Shown here piece after piece: positions 1 to 13,345 of a stretch of 64,000 nucleotides of DNA. The notes beneath the pieces are model-generated. The model ran no database searches. It was not told the origin of the DNA and saw nothing but the letters and a program-made list of their open reading frames with translations. The stretch comes from Pholiota molesta. Lineage: Eukaryota > Basidiomycota > Agaricomycetes > Agaricales > Strophariaceae. Location of the stretch: assembly GCA_014925825.1 (NCBI GenBank), contig JACGCK010000005.1, positions 496,001-560,000 on the forward strand. Direction: 5' to 3'. The number at the start of each line of letters is the position of its first letter. The stretch's first letter is position 1. The position numbers were made by a program, and so were the translations under genes.

Positions 1-1010
1 GATCTTAATCTTAGCTTTACCCGTGACCAAGTACCTGTCAAACTGACGATCTACCTCAAATGGCAGCTCACCGAACCTCTCAAACTTACTACGCATGGAT
101 ATAACACTCCTTATGATGCACTCCGGGACAAAACTCAGTCGATCCTCACGCAAATCGTAGCCCATCTTGATTATTCGTCGATGGTCAAACAACGATCATT
201 GGGTCCGGATAATATGGAAGATGGAAGTGACCCATCGTCGGCTTTCCTGGACGCTCTGAGAAGCAGAGCCATGGACGACATGCACGAAGCTGCACTGGAA
301 TATGGTATCATTCTCAAAGATCTTGGTATGTATTAACATATGTTTTCATGGACAAATTTCTGACAATGATACTATAGCCGTCATTGACCGTCAATTCAAG
401 GGAGAGATCGCGGCCACGATGGACAAGCTCACCAGTAAGTAGACCAGCTACAGTCATATGTGATATTTTCTGATTTAACGCCTTTGTAGCCCGTGCCTTG
501 CAAGCACAAGTTGAAGCTGCAGTAAGTTCGAAATATTCATATCGCTGGATTGTCAAGTGACAATTATGTCCCTAGAACGTCGACAGAGAAAATAGCAACA
601 AGGTCAAGCAGGAGGAGGGTGCGCTTTCCGTGACCAGAATCAAAGCCCAGGCAGCAAATACCCAAGCCGACGCTGAAGCATATCGTGTCATTACTGCTGC
701 CAAAGCGCAGGCACAGAAATTGAAAATCGAGGCTGAAGCGCAGGCAGAGGCCACACGTTTGACCGCTGAGGCAGAAGCCAACGCCGTCCGCACCAAGGCC
801 CAAGCAGACGCTGAAGTCATCGACCAGTTCGCGCGTGAGATGGAAATGCGCCGTATGGAGGTCGCAAGGGTTCGGGCCTTTGGGTCCAAGACTGTCTTCG
901 TTCCTTCCGAAGCTGCGGGCGCCCAAATGGGTAATGCCATGGCTTTGGGAATGGCTGCATCATTGGGCGCGCAAGCATTTCATTCTCAAACTTCTCAGCT
1001 GACGCGATAA
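1..1010 (+). CDS. SPFH/band-7 domain protein (5' truncated)
   Basis: The reading frame is already open at base 1, so the start lies outside the window. Spliced exons give an SPFH/band-7 core (visible pieces include VKLTIYLKW, a DALRDKTQSILTQIV stretch, and EYGIILKDLAVIDRQF), followed by a long Ala/Glu/Gln-rich coiled coil (about bases 630-830, repeats of AEAxA) and a small-residue tail with GNAMALGMAASLGAQ. This is the layout of stomatin/flotillin-like scaffold proteins, which oligomerise on membranes. Introns near 325-377, 437-488 and 523-575 have GT/AG ends. The stop is TAA at 1008-1010. Known of the family: membrane microdomain scaffolds or protease regulators. The exact subfamily and compartment cannot be told without the N-terminus, where a targeting or membrane segment would sit. 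Confidence 0.8.
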
Positions 1011-1510
1011 ATGGGCTACCCTTACCACTCCAATTTGTGAAGTTATTCTTGCCTTGTTCTGCGTTCTCCTGCCAAATTTCCTTTACCTACCTTACTTTCT
1101 GATACCCTATGATTACCAACCACAACGCTCCTTTTGCTTCCATATGATTTACGTTCTTTTAAATTGCGTTAAATTTGCAGACTTGTCAGATACCATTGCA
1201 CCAATGTGCCATATTGATTAGTCTGTTGGACTCATTTGTACAGTATAATTACCCATGTCGTTATTACCGTTAATCGATATTGGAGTTACGCCAGCGGAGC
1301 CGGTGAGAGAAGAGGAGAAAGGAGTCAAGCACGGCAGTTGAGGCCAAGGCGAGCAATGCTGTGGTATTTGTTGACGGTTGTTGTCCGAGTCACTCGAGGG
1401 CTGCGCGTGTCTTGCTTCTATTGCTGTTCTTGACTATAAACCACTACCGTCCTCCCGCCTCCTCCTTACCAAGCCCATCTTATCACCCACAGCCCTTCCC
1501 TGCACACAGT
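1011..1510. other. Intergenic, ATG8 promoter and leader
   Basis: A 500-bp gap between the SPFH stop and the ATG8 start. The last 70 bases before the ATG8 ATG are strongly pyrimidine-rich (C/T runs around 1448-1505), a common feature of highly expressed fungal promoters and leaders. No other coding signal is convincing here. Confidence 0.5.
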
Positions 1511-2137
<627 letters not shown>

Positions 2138-2804
2138 GCATATGAACTCGGTTCCCTATGTCATCGCATTTATTTTTGGCTTTTCACCGCCCACATCGAG
2201 ATAAAGGGAGTTGATCATTGTGCGTAGCAATCATCTATCGTCGCCTCTTCTCCCAGACTACCATTATCTCCGTCCTGCATACCCTTTCTTTGGCCACCTC
2301 TTTTGTATAATATACTTCCTCAATTCAATATATGGCATAAGTTGTACTATCTATCTATCATTGACATTTTCTGCAAACTGGAGCATTGGATATAATGTAT
2401 TGCCCGTACCGTGAGATCTGGGTAATTTTTCTATACATTGCATTGATTTTCCAAGTTCTGAATTGTACATTAAGCGTATGTTTCTGCTCAACACTGTAGC
2501 CCGGTAGTGCGCAAAGACTGTTACAGCCAGTACAAAGATACAGCCAGTACAAAGATATTGCAACATTAATAATTGTAGATATAGATGAGGTCCCTGTATT
2601 GATCATAATGAGGGCATGTTATCAACACATAGACTACCGTCGTCGATGCAATGGCGAAGAGAACAGTGAGAATAATACCCACATCACTGCAACCCACTAT
2701 TCGAGAGGATTACGTTCAGAAACATCTCAAGGATTATTTCACTTTTCTCAATCGCAATATCCTTGTTATTGAGGTGAGCCCTATCAGATTGTGTGTTTTG
2801 TCGG
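2138..2804. other. Convergent intergenic region ATG8/RAD57
   Basis: About 670 bp between the ATG8 stop and the RAD57 stop, AT-rich, holding both 3' UTRs. Short open frames here on either strand have no recognisable domain. A 17-bp tandem duplication is listed separately. Confidence 0.5.
2523..2556. repeat. 17-bp perfect tandem duplication
   Basis: The 17-mer acagccagtacaaagat occurs twice head to tail (2523-2539 and 2540-2556) in the noncoding gap between ATG8 and RAD57. It looks like a simple slippage or repair duplication. No function is inferred. Confidence 0.85.
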
Positions 2805-4371
2805 CTAAAACCGAAGTCGATTTGGAGAGGGACCCACCTTGATGTCTTTCAGCGGTGCTTGACTTAGTGCTTCCTCTAATGCATCCCAATCTAAGTTGTC
2901 ATACGAGTCTTCATTTTCCCAAAGATGATCGTCGCTTTCGACCTCAATAGATTTGCTCATAGCCTTATCCAGAATGGCATCTACTGCTGTTGCTGGAGGC
3001 TGAATATTATCAGAAACAGCCGCAGTGACATTTTCGTTATCCCCCTTGGAACCAGTGCGCCTGATGGTATATGCGTTGTTTGCCAGAGGCATGAAAGGTG
3101 AATTATTGTCGGGTAGGATGGAAACACCGACTTCTGTGACAACATAATCGAGTGAGAAGGGCAAGCAAACGTTGCTAAAAATCACGCTTAAACGTCGGAT
3201 CAGTGTGGGTTGCTGCTCGTCCTCTACTGCTGGCGGCGTAGAAGTTCCAGCGTAGTCGTTCAAACGCACTCGTTTCGGAAGTTCCTCGCTATTGAGATAC
3301 TTGCGTCTGCCAGTTCGACTGAGCATTATCCTGGTATTGACTTGGTTGGCCCAGACAAGTCCGAGAGTGGCTTCTTTGCTCCTTTCGCCGAAGAATTCTG
3401 CCGTGTTGAACCATCGCGATTGAAAACCGTACGACAGGCTTGGCTGATCACTTTGTTGATGATTAGGCCGGTTAAATGAATCAATCACCTCGTTGAGAAC
3501 CAGAACTGCAAGATTATGGACACGCGCAAGCTCATGGAGAGTAGCGGAGATGCTCGTGAGGTCTCTAGAACGTTGGACTAGCGTGGAAGTCGTGGTTTTA
3601 TCGTTATAATGAAATAGCTCTGCCAATGCATCAATCACGAGCAACTTGATTGGTTTGCCTCCTGGCTTGGATTTGTGCTCCTCGACGAAAGAAGGGACCA
3701 TATCTGAGAGCACATGTTGAAGCAGAGCAGCTGTTGGAGTAGCGAGCGTGTGTACATGTGAAAGACTACAGGAGGAGGAATATAAACGTTCATTGGTCTC
3801 AGCAATCTGGAGAAGCCGTGCAGTAGGTAGCTTCGAAGATGTTGTCAAGTAGCAGGTGGAGGCGCCCAGGCCCCCCAAATCTTGCGGTGCTTGGACAAAT
3901 AGAGATAATTGCAGGGCAAATTGAGTTTTTCCTGCAGCGCTGGAAGGGAAAATAAGCCACACAGTATGCGGCCACTTTCTGATATAGGACGTACCTTTCT
4001 CCAACAACCTCCCATACCATCCCTGTCCTGATACCCCCTCCAAGCGCGTCATCCAACGTTTTATCTCCGGTAGTAAATACTTCTTCTTGTCTGCTACAAT
4101 TATCGAGTCGCTCCAGTTTAGGAGAGGCAGTAGCACTGAGCACAATGTCCACAATTCTCTTGGCCTCCAGCGGTGAGACTCTGCATCGTTTTGCAATATC
4201 TTGTGTTGGGGTTAGTAGAAGATCCGCAACCGTCTGAAATTTGCCTGGAGGGGAGGTAAGTTTCAGCGCAAGAAGCTTGTGTAAGCGCAAATGGAATACA
4301 CCTTTCTTCAACGAAGCTATCTCGGAGTCCTTCAAGCCATGTTTGTTGAACGGAACATTGAGATCCGACAT
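2805..4371 (-). CDS. RAD57: Rad51-paralogue recombinase, Rad57/XRCC3 type
   Basis: RecA-fold ATPase of homologous recombination. Rad57 (XRCC3 in animals) works with Rad55 to help Rad51 filaments form on single-stranded DNA. Two main coding exons on the minus strand are joined by an intron near 3941-3993. The junction falls inside Walker A and reads GESAAGKT after splicing. Walker B is visible as IKLLVIDAL (about 3630-3655). The N-terminal part has the helix-hairpin-like region (about residues 10-80), then KTLDDALGGGIRTGMVWEVV, the usual lead into Walker A. The C-terminal 100 residues are acidic and not conserved. The length, about 500 residues, fits Rad57 better than Rad51 or Dmc1. The start ATG at 4371 gives MSDLNVPFNKHGL. 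The final residues (about 2805-2850) are less certain because a splice donor-like GTGGGT lies there. Confidence 0.85.
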
Positions 4372-5235
4372 GGGGCTTAGAAATAGTGATTGGGATGTCG
4401 TGAGGAGAAGATCATATAAAGCTGTCGTAGCGTGGTCTTGGACTTAAAGGTGTATTACTGTAACAGAGTGATTTCATGAGCACGACAAGAGCACCTCGCC
4501 ATCCAGTGCTTGCAGACTGCAACTGTCAAGAACGCGTCGGTCGTTTTGCTGTCGTTGATAGATTATATTGAATTTAATGTTGATCCGTGCGAAGTCAACT
4601 TTCTCACGCGTGACCAATGTCCATGAGGGAAGCCAGGGGATGGACCACATCCATGTCGTAATTAATCTCCTTTGCTCAGCGCAATTCCCTTGTGTTCACG
4701 ATGAAGTGACTCGGATGATTCATACGATGTCGGTGCCGACCGACGCTCACTGTCCAGGCTTTCTATGAACGCCAGAACTGTTCTCACCGCCGCTATGTAT
4801 ATCCAGTGATAAGAGTCAAGACGAAATAAGGAGACACGCATCAAGCTTAAGAGGTTCCTAGCTGAATGAAAAAGAGTGGTGGCCTGGGCTTCAAGTGCTC
4901 CAGTTGACTCATTGGAATCCTAAAAGTAGTCAGGTACATCCATTTCCTCCTCGACCATTCATTTACTCACAAGGACGCGTTATTCAGCCAAGATACTTAA
5001 GTATATATAAAAGTACACGCGCCCACCATATGACACCTCTTGATAGCCTTCGTGTTGAACGGGGCTAACTTGGTTCGGGCTTTATTTATAACTCCCATCT
5101 ATGCAAAGCCCGTATAAGATCCCCCACAGACTACAGAAAACAGCCTCCGCTTTCTGAACACGCATTTCACGTAGCAACCTCCGGATTCTCTGCCAGAATT
5201 ATACCATACCGTTGAGCTGGATCTTTCGGCCTGAC
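4372..5235. other. Divergent intergenic region RAD57/ABC transporter
   Basis: About 860 bp upstream of both genes. I see one good TATA-like element (5002-5012) on the ABC-transporter side and no coding region with a recognisable domain. Confidence 0.5.
5002..5012 (+). promoter_or_regulatory. TATA-like element upstream of ABCC gene
   Basis: The sequence tatatataaaa lies about 225 bp before the ABC-transporter ATG at 5236. TATA boxes are common in fungal promoters of stress- or drug-inducible transporters. Its use here is inferred from position alone. Confidence 0.4.
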
Positions 5236-8200
5236 ATGGATTCCACCGGTTTATTTGTCTCCCAGTCAGAGCCTTCGGACGGGGTTTTTTCCTCTGCAAC
5301 GGTTGTTCATGTTCGCGATAGGTCTGTCTGCCTATTTAACTTCGTTTTGTGAACCACGAATTTGATACAATTTCAGAATTCCAAAAGATCTGCGCCTCTT
5401 GCCCTTCGCAATTCTGTCTTGCGCAATAGGATTACATCTGCTGTACTCTGTGATTCGTCAAGTCATATCGCATCTCAGCGGACATACCAGATCCGACGGC
5501 GAAGATCGCAATGAAAGAACGGTTCTAAACCTAAGCGACCATATACACAGTTATGGCAGTTATGTCGCCTTTGCTCTGTCAACCGCTCGTCTGGCCGGCA
5601 CATTTAGCCTCCTTACTTTGTCCGCTATCACTTCGCGCGAATGTGGCAAGCAATTCGTTGGTGGCACAGAGTTCATTCAGAAATGCCCGGAAAGTGCTCT
5701 GACTGCCTCTTTCGTAAGTCTTGTTTGACAGTTCTGCACATAATTCTCACCTACTCATCATCTTTTTTCCCCAGTTGTTTGCATCTATCATGATGGTCAT
5801 ATCACTGGCATCGACAAAATATAGATCTCTTGGTGATGGGTATACCATCTTGACGCTTTTATCGGTCTTAGGTGTTTATGCATATCGCGATTTATATCCT
5901 CTGACTGCGTTCGACGGACGCCCGGCAGATGTGGAAGAGGGAAAGATTCTATGGGTCAAAATTTTCATTCTTAGCATGACAGCGATAATCATACCTCTGT
6001 TCACTCCTCGGCGCTATGTACCCGTCAATCCGAAGGTTAGGTTTGTCCACCCACAATTTAAATCATGCTAATACAAGCCAATTCGCAAAGAATCCTATGC
6101 CTGTTCCCAGTCCTGAACAAACCGCTTCGTGGATTTCAAGGATGACGTTCACTTACATGGACGGTATTATCTATGCGGCTACAAAGGTCGCACATCTAAG
6201 CTACGCTCAACTTCCGCCGCTTGCCGATGATGATTCTGCATTATACCAAAGTAGTCAAGCATTTCCAGTAAGAATCCAGGATCTCCTTCTGATTAGCTGG
6301 TTAATTTTTTATTTAGTTTCTTGCACCATCCCCAGATGGCACATACCGACACCTTTTCTTCGGACTCCTCTACCATTTTCGTGAATCTAGGCCGTCCTTA
6401 TACTTTTCTTGCTTGTTCTCAAGTCTCTGTAGGTCGAGACTACGTGGCGATGGGTGCCACCATGGCGCTTTCCTGTCTTTTCGAATTCATCGCCCCAATC
6501 GGAATCAAGAAAACCCTTGAGTTTGTGATCCATGTTTCTACTTGCTCTCCTTCTGATTTGATTCTTAGGTATCTTGAAACAGGCGGCGTAGGCGCTACCA
6601 CTCATCCGTGGGTATGGATCTCATATCTTCTTATTGGGCCGTTCCTCCAATCGATTGCCGAACATGCATGCCTCTTTTTCGAGACCAAAGTTCGTGTGCG
6701 CCTGCAAGCCATATTGACCCAATTTGTTTTCGAGCATAGTCTACGCATCAGGTTGAAAGCTGAAGTCTCTGGCGACGCACCTGAGGATAAGCCAATTATT
6801 CCCGTTGCGAAGCCGGTGGACTCGACAGAAGCTGAAATGGTGCAAGCAGACACCGAGACCATCATTGTTGATCCTTCCGAGACGGCCGAAACATCAACAC
6901 AAGGAACTCAAGCAAATGTTGAAGTAGAAACTGGACTTGCCCAAAACAAGCGATCTGCCGAGAATCTCATCGGGAAAATCAACAATCTAGTTACGACTGA
7001 TTTAGACAACATGGTTGAAGGCGTCGATTTCTTGAGTCTTTGTATGTATTTCTATCAGTTGTTCTTTTGTTCATTAGACTGATTTTATGAAATATAGGTC
7101 TTCGAATTCCTCTTCAAATAATACTTTGCCTCGTTTTTCTTTATTATATTCTGGGTTGGAGGTTTGTGGATTCTGTGTTTTTATCTTTTCTCAATCCGCG
7201 ATAACAATGCTGCCTTAAAAAGTGCCTTTGTTGGCTTTGTCGCCATCGTGATCTGTAGTCCAATTGCGGGGTATCTCGCAAAGAAGATTCAAGATGTCCA
7301 AGTGACGAAAATGCAGATGGTGTGTATTTTGGAGTCCTTATGCAGCGTACATCTAATAATTTTGTTTTCCAGACCGATGCGAGAGTACAAAAGATCACAG
7401 AAGGTAATATCTCCGACAAATTTGTTATGCCTACTTGGAATTCTGACATACAATGAATAGCTGTCAATGTCCTTCGAATGGTCAAACTCTTTGGATGGGA
7501 GATAAAGATGACGCAGCGTCTGGATCGATCCCGACAGGAAGAACTCAAGTGGTTATGGAAAATGAAGGTATGTCTGAAAGTTAAATTCATCACCATGCAG
7601 ACTCTCTTTTTGCTTATTACTTTGTAGGCATTCAGAATATGCAGTGAAGCTGTCAGGTAGATCGAACATCTGGTTGTTGCAATGCATTCCTATTGCTCAA
7701 TTAAACGACAGCTATGCTATCCCATTACTTTCGATGATATTGACATACAGCGTATACACCGTGATCATGCAGCGGCAATTGAATGGTTTGGCGCCACCTT
7801 ATGTCGATACAGTACATCTCTTGCTAATAGTCTCGATTTTGCCAGCATCGACAATTTTCTCTAGCATGACGGTCTTTGGGATTCTATTAGATCAAATCAG
7901 TCGTCTTACTTGGCAAACTGGAAACATTATCGAAGGTAATAGAGAATCAAAGACTACTATGCCATATAACTGACGGCCGGCGCCATAGCGAAAGTATCCC
8001 TCGATCGGGTCACCAACTTCATCCGGGACGCTGAATTACTAGATCATTTTAGAATAAAAAGTCAAGATAGTTTGTTTCCGAGTATAAACAACGAAGAAAA
8101 TCGTTCAAAGGAGATTGGATTCAGGAAGGCAACTTTTGCATGGTCCGTGGAGGACGAAGATGGTTCTCTTACACCGTCAAGCCGGAGATTCAGACTGCAG

Positions 8201-11200
8201 GTTGACGACGAATTGCTCTTTAAGCATAATTGCATCAATATAATCATTGGACCAACGTAAGTCTCTCAAAACTCAATTGGAAAAATCTAATCTTTCGGAA
8301 TAGTGGCTCAGGCAAAACTTCTATGCTGATGGCATTGTTGGGTGAGTTCCCCAAAAGCCCACCCGTCATACTTCTTTCTCAAACAAATGTAGGCGAAATG
8401 CACTTTGTCCCTTCCAGTAGCGAATCATGGTTCAATCTCCCTCGTGATTATGGTGTAGCATATGCGGCACAAGAATCATGGGTCCAGAATGCAACTATCC
8501 GCGACAATATCTTATTTGGAGCACCATACAATGAGGAACGCTATCAAAAAGGTATGCGTGCTCTATCATCTTTAGGTCGGAGACTTGCATTCTGATTGAA
8601 CAATTTACCAGTAATCCGGCAATGTGCTTTGGAAGCCGACCTTAAATTATTCGAGGCTGGCGATCAGACAGAAGTTGGAGAGAGAGGTTTAACACTTAGG
8701 CAAGTCAATATCGCGTATAATTTAATCTGACCGGGCACGCTAATTATTCAATACAGTGGCGGACAGAAGGTACCAACGCAGATGAATGACAAGGAATATT
8801 CTCTGACAAACCCTTATAGGCTCGAGTAACACTTGCAAGAGCCATTTACTCTCCGGCAAAAATTATCTTACTCGACGACGTCCTTGCTGCGCTTGATGTT
8901 CATACGTGGGTCAAATTTTCTTGGCCAATGACAATTCATAAATCGTGTTTTTTTCGTCAAGGTCATCGTGGATTGTTGAGCAATGCTTCTGCGGGGATCT
9001 TGTGAAGGGCAGAACGATACTGTTGGTGGTAAGTTAGTTGCTTGTGGTGATCTAACATGATTGGATAGTATTTACACTGGGATAGACACACAACGTGGCT
9101 CTCGCCGGACCCGTCGCCCAATTTGTTGTCTCCATTGGCCTCGATGGTAGTGTCCGCAGCCAAGGAGCAGATATCGGCACTGCCCTTTCGGTTGATCCAA
9201 TGCTTGCTGCAGAAGTAGAGCATGACAAGGAATCTCTTGAAAAGGATGGCAAACAAGCTTCATCTGAAGCTGCTGCCGACGGAAAACTTGTCCTTGCTGA
9301 AGAACTAGCTGAAGGACATATAACTTGGAAATCCATGCGACTGTTGCTTTCTGGGTTCGGAGGAAATCATCCTATACTTTTTTTTGCTGTCGTTGTGGCG
9401 GGAATTGTGGCAATCCAGCTTGCTTCCACTGGTAAGACATGGTTTCTCGGGGTCTGGGGGTCCCAATACGAAACGCATGATCCGTCTGAAGTTTCTCTGC
9501 TTTTGTGAGTGACGCAGTTATATATTTACCCAGGGAGCGATGCTGAATAAGTAATCAGTTATCTTACCACTTTATGCGGGATTATTATTGGGCACCTTGG
9601 CTTATTCACCATTACCAACTTGTATTATAATTATCGAGCAATCAGCGCCTCAAGGATCATCCATGCAAAATTGGTCGAGTCGGTCTTCGGAAGCACTTTG
9701 AGGTTAGTGCTCTACTACTTTATCATGACCCTTGCTCTGATGCCATATAGATGGCTTGACGAGACACCAACAGCGCGGATTACGGCCAGGTGCACTCAAG
9801 ATATACGTACCGTAGATGGTCCAATCACTCAATCGTTGATGTGGGTCATTGACCAGACCATTGGGGCCTTTATGAAGCTCTTTATCATCGCCCTTCTAAC
9901 GCCAATATTTTTGCTTCCTGGTGTCGGTATCGGTGCAATTGGAATGTTGATAGGCAACGTATATTTGAAGGCACAGCTTTCTGTGAAGCGAGAAATGAGG
10001 TACGCCCAAAAGCTGACTTCTGATGACCTTAAAAGCCTAACCACGCTGCAGCAATGCTCGCTCTCCAATGCTTGCCCATTTTAGCGCTGCAATGCATGGC
10101 CTTGGTAAATCGTAATCCTTGAAAGCCGTATCCTTCCAAAATGCTGACTTTGATCTAGTGTCTATTCGAGCTTATGCTGCTCAACAACCCTTCAAGAGCG
10201 AATTATACAACCGCATTGACCATTATTCACTCACGGCTCGGATTTCCTGGAATTTGAACCGTTGGGTTGGGTTGAGGATAGATATCCTAGGTGCCGTGTT
10301 CACCACAGCACTTGCGACCTATTTAGTATATAGCGGAACAACAAACGCGGCCAAAACGGGATTTTCATTGAACTTGGCCGTCAGTTTCTGCGGGAATATT
10401 TTCTGGTTGATTCGAATCTTCAATTTACTCGAAGTTGAGGCCAATAGGTATTTCGTACCCTTATTGACACCAAAAATTCAAATTAATATCGAAATCGAGC
10501 TTGGAGCGCATTCAGGCATATATCGACATCGACCATGATCCTCGACCGACAGAACCCGGTAAACCCCCTGCATCTTGGCCTATCAGCGGAGACCTCCGGG
10601 TGGAAAATCTCAACGCCCGTTATTCATCGGTGCGTTGACGCTTTTGTCTGAATTCTGGTTTCTCATATACATTCGATCTCCAAGACTGGCCCCAAAGTTT
10701 TGCACAATATATCCTTCACTATTTCTTCCGGAGAACGCATTGGCGTCGGTAAGCACCACCTCATCTCTGTCACACTAATATCAATTAATCATGTCGTAGT
10801 TGGGAGGACAGGAAGTGGAAAGGTATGCCGCTGATCATTTTGACTTGTTCACCTGTTAACAATTTTCTCAGAGTTCATTAACCCTTGCCTTGCTGCGTTG
10901 CATTCCGACTGAGGGCACAGTTTATTACGATGGTATCCCAACAAGTCAGCTCAATCTCGACGCCTTACGATCTAATATTACAATTATCCCTCAAACTGTG
11001 CGTGCCCTTTTCTTCTCGACCAACGACCTTGATTTATGTTGTTTTAGCCTGAACTTTTGAGTGGTAGGTTTACCACCAACCTAGTTCATTGACTGTTATT
11101 CAAAGATATTATAGGAACTCTCCGCCAGAATTTAGATCCATTCGATCAATACGATGACGCGACATTGAACAACGGCCTTCGATCTTCAGGTTTGTTCTCA

Positions 11201-11837
11201 CTGCAACAAGAAGAGGCCCCTATAACATTGGATACACAAATTGCCGGCGGTGGAAGTAACTTATCAGTTGGACAAAGGCAAATCATTGCTCTTGCTCGTG
11301 CAATCGTTCGTGGCAGCAAACTTCTTATTCTTGATGAAGGTGCGCATATGCATACCCTTTTGTGGTGATCATTTCCTGATGGACAATTATGGAACATTTT
11401 TCCAGCAACCTCCGCAGTTGGTATGTCTGATTCTCGAGTACTTTGCTTTCGGGAGGCTCACGAACATTTTTAGACTACAAAACCGACGCGGTGATCCAAA
11501 GGACTCTTAGAACAGAAATTGGCCGGGATGTCACCGTTATCACAATCGCTCATAGGCTCCAAACAATCATGGATGCAGATAAAATTGTAAGTGTATGATT
11601 CTCTATGCTGGTAGCAACTTGGCTGATTAGATGCCTCATACTTAGATGGTGCTTGATAGTGGAAATCTTGTAAGCATCATTTTCTCGAAGGTCACATCAT
11701 TATTGAGTTGCTGTCATTCTTAGGTCGAATTCGATAAGCCCAAAAATCTTTTGGGCAAAGAAAAAGGCATATTGCGCACTTTAGTTGAAAGTAGCAAGGA
11801 TAAGCAAGCTCTTTATGAAATGGCAGTAAATGCATGA
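5236..11837 (+). CDS. ABCC (MRP/Ybt1-Vmr1-like) ABC transporter
   Basis: Full-length ABCC exporter, about 1,400 residues in more than twenty exons. Order: N-terminal membrane segments (TMD0-like, 5390-6020), TMD1 (6317-7990), NBD1 (8100-9260), TMD2 (9330-10450), NBD2 (10560-11790). NBD1: Walker A GPTGSGKTS across an intron (about 8250-8325), signature LSGGQK split over two introns, Walker B IILLDDVLAALD (8860-8905) with the Asp-for-Glu change usual in ABCC site 1, and H-loop THNVAL. NBD2: GRTGSGKSS, signature LSVGQRQ, LLILDEATSAVD split by two introns (11320-11475) and AHRL. A long acidic insert between TMD1 helices (6780-7020) ending in NLVTTDLDNMVEG resembles vacuolar Ybt1/Vmr1/Nft1 transporters, which move conjugates or bile-acid-like substrates. 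The substrate cannot be told. The start (MDSTGLF) was chosen because its exon splices in phase into the first TM exon. No frame break was found. Confidence 0.9.
8757..8769 (+). other. 13-nt microexon with ABC signature, after a GC-AG intron
   Basis: The conserved LSGGQKARV of NBD1 is rebuilt only if a 13-nt exon (tggcggacagaag) is kept between intron 8700-8756 and an intron from 8770 to about 8820. The upstream intron begins with GC (cttag|gcaagt) instead of GT and ends atacag. The downstream one has a normal gtacca donor. Phases agree on both sides, giving L-S-G-G-Q-K-A-R-V. Confidence 0.8.
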
Positions 11838-12173
11838 AGGTGCTTACCACTTCGATGATGACGATTGATTGGGGGAATCATGTTTAGTGACATTAAGATA
11901 AACCTTCCTACAACATAGATGATGTACTACATGAATAGTCCTAGTGTGCTCTAGTTTAAGTTGACCACCCCCACAATGTCATGGTCGTATCAAGGTGACC
12001 CAATTTATAAGAAAGGCTGTGATTGGCACGGAGGATCGCACGTGACACGAAATATATCGGATTCTCTGGCAGGGTAACTGTTAGTACTGAGTACTGAGCG
12101 TTGAGTACAACCCTACGCCTTTCTCCCTAGCCCTTCCTCCTATCTATTCCTGTCTTCGACTGTTATAGCTAAG
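11838..12173 (+). other. Intergenic, promoter of the complex I 24-kDa gene
   Basis: About 335 bp with the ABCC 3' UTR and the promoter of the next gene. A short run of imperfect repeats of agtactgag/gtactgagc lies at about 12081-12107, and a C/T-rich stretch precedes the ATG. No coding signal. Confidence 0.45.
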
Positions 12174-13192
12174 ATGCTTCCAAGACTCTGCAGGACTACT
12201 CTTCCACGAAATTTGCTTCGCAAAAGGTTCATTTCCTCTACGCCGTCTAGAAAATCGGATGCTCTCTTTGTGGTGAGCAGCTTCAAGCATAAGTAGACTG
12301 TCAATAACATCCTTCTAGCATCGAGATACTCCGTATAACAATCCTAAGGTGGCTTATTCTGATTATGTCTGTGCTCTAACAACCTGAACTTATGCTGTTG
12401 TTAGATTGCGTTTGAATTTGACGCCGAGAATCTGAAGCGCGCTCAACAAATCATTTCCAAGTATCCTCCACAGTACAAGAAAGCCGCTGTAATCCCCTTG
12501 TTGGATCTCGGTCAAAGGCAGAACAAAGGATGGACAAGTATCAGTGTCATGAATTATGTCGCCAACCTTCTCGAGATGCCACCTATGCGCGTTTATGAGG
12601 TCGCCACATTCTACACCATGTTCAACAGGTGCGTTTTGAAATTCTGTCTTCCGGTATCCATGATAACACTGCAAATCTCGAATCAAGGGAACCTATTGGC
12701 GAGCATTTTGTTCAGGTCTGCACTACTACACCCTGCATGCTTCGTGGCTCGACGGAAATCCTCAACACTGTATGTGAACACCTCGGGGGGATCAAACCTG
12801 GTCAGACCACCAAAGACGGCAAATTTACGGTTATCGAAGTAGAATGCCAAGGAGCTTGCAGCAATGCGCCAATGCTGGTAGTCGGCGATGATTTCTATGT
12901 AAGCTCGAATCGAAGCCGCGTCTTTATAAATTACAGAACGGTCTCTCATAACTTTCCTAGGAGGATTTAACACCACAAACGACGAAGAAGATTTTAGATT
13001 CTTTCAAGAAGGGAGAGAAGCCAAAACCTGGCCCTCAATCTGGTAGACAGACCAGTGAGAATTCTGCGGGTCTAACTGCTTTAAGCACAAAAGTGAGATT
13101 TTACAAGCACCTATTCATGAACAAAATTTCATTGCATTTATGCTTTTCAGCCCTACGGCCCTGGAGAGTTCTGCCAACCAGAATTCCAATAG
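12174..13192 (+). CDS. NDUFV2/NUO-24: NADH:ubiquinone oxidoreductase 24-kDa subunit
   Basis: Core peripheral-arm subunit of respiratory complex I, carrying the N1a [2Fe-2S] cluster in the NADH-dehydrogenase module of mitochondria. The N-terminus ([19 protein letters not shown]) is Arg-rich and amphipathic, as expected for a matrix presequence. The body reads [19 protein letters not shown], then [31 protein letters not shown], as in NuoE/NDUFV2. Cluster ligands are seen as CTTTPC (about 12720-12740) and CQGAC (about 12846-12860). About six exons, all in phase, end with [13 protein letters not shown] and TAG at 13190-13192. Length is about 250 residues, normal for fungi. Its 3' end faces the bestrophin-like gene with only about 150 bp between. 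Confidence 0.95.
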
Positions 13193-13345
13193 AGCGCCCG
13201 TTGTTATAATTGTTTACAGGAGACAGAACCACCAATCAACATTTGAGTTTGTCCTCCATCGTCTCAGATGTCATCCAGATGTATATCGTGTGCGTTAAGT
13301 GGGTACGTATGTCGTACTAATCGTTGAAGTGCGTCAAATTTCGTC

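Noticed and set aside
2651..2842. Small + strand open frame next to the RAD57 stop
   Set aside because: It overlaps the RAD57 C-terminal exon, has no recognisable motif and no promoter evidence.
4568..4844. Open frames on both strands in the RAD57/ABCC gap
   Set aside because: Short, no domain, no splice partners, overlapping on opposite strands.
6321..6432. Continuous frame in the ABCC gene at 6321-6432 as coding
   Set aside because: Using introns 6268-6316 and 6381-6432 instead restores the conserved RHLFFGLLYHFRRDY, so the continuous frame is a shadow.
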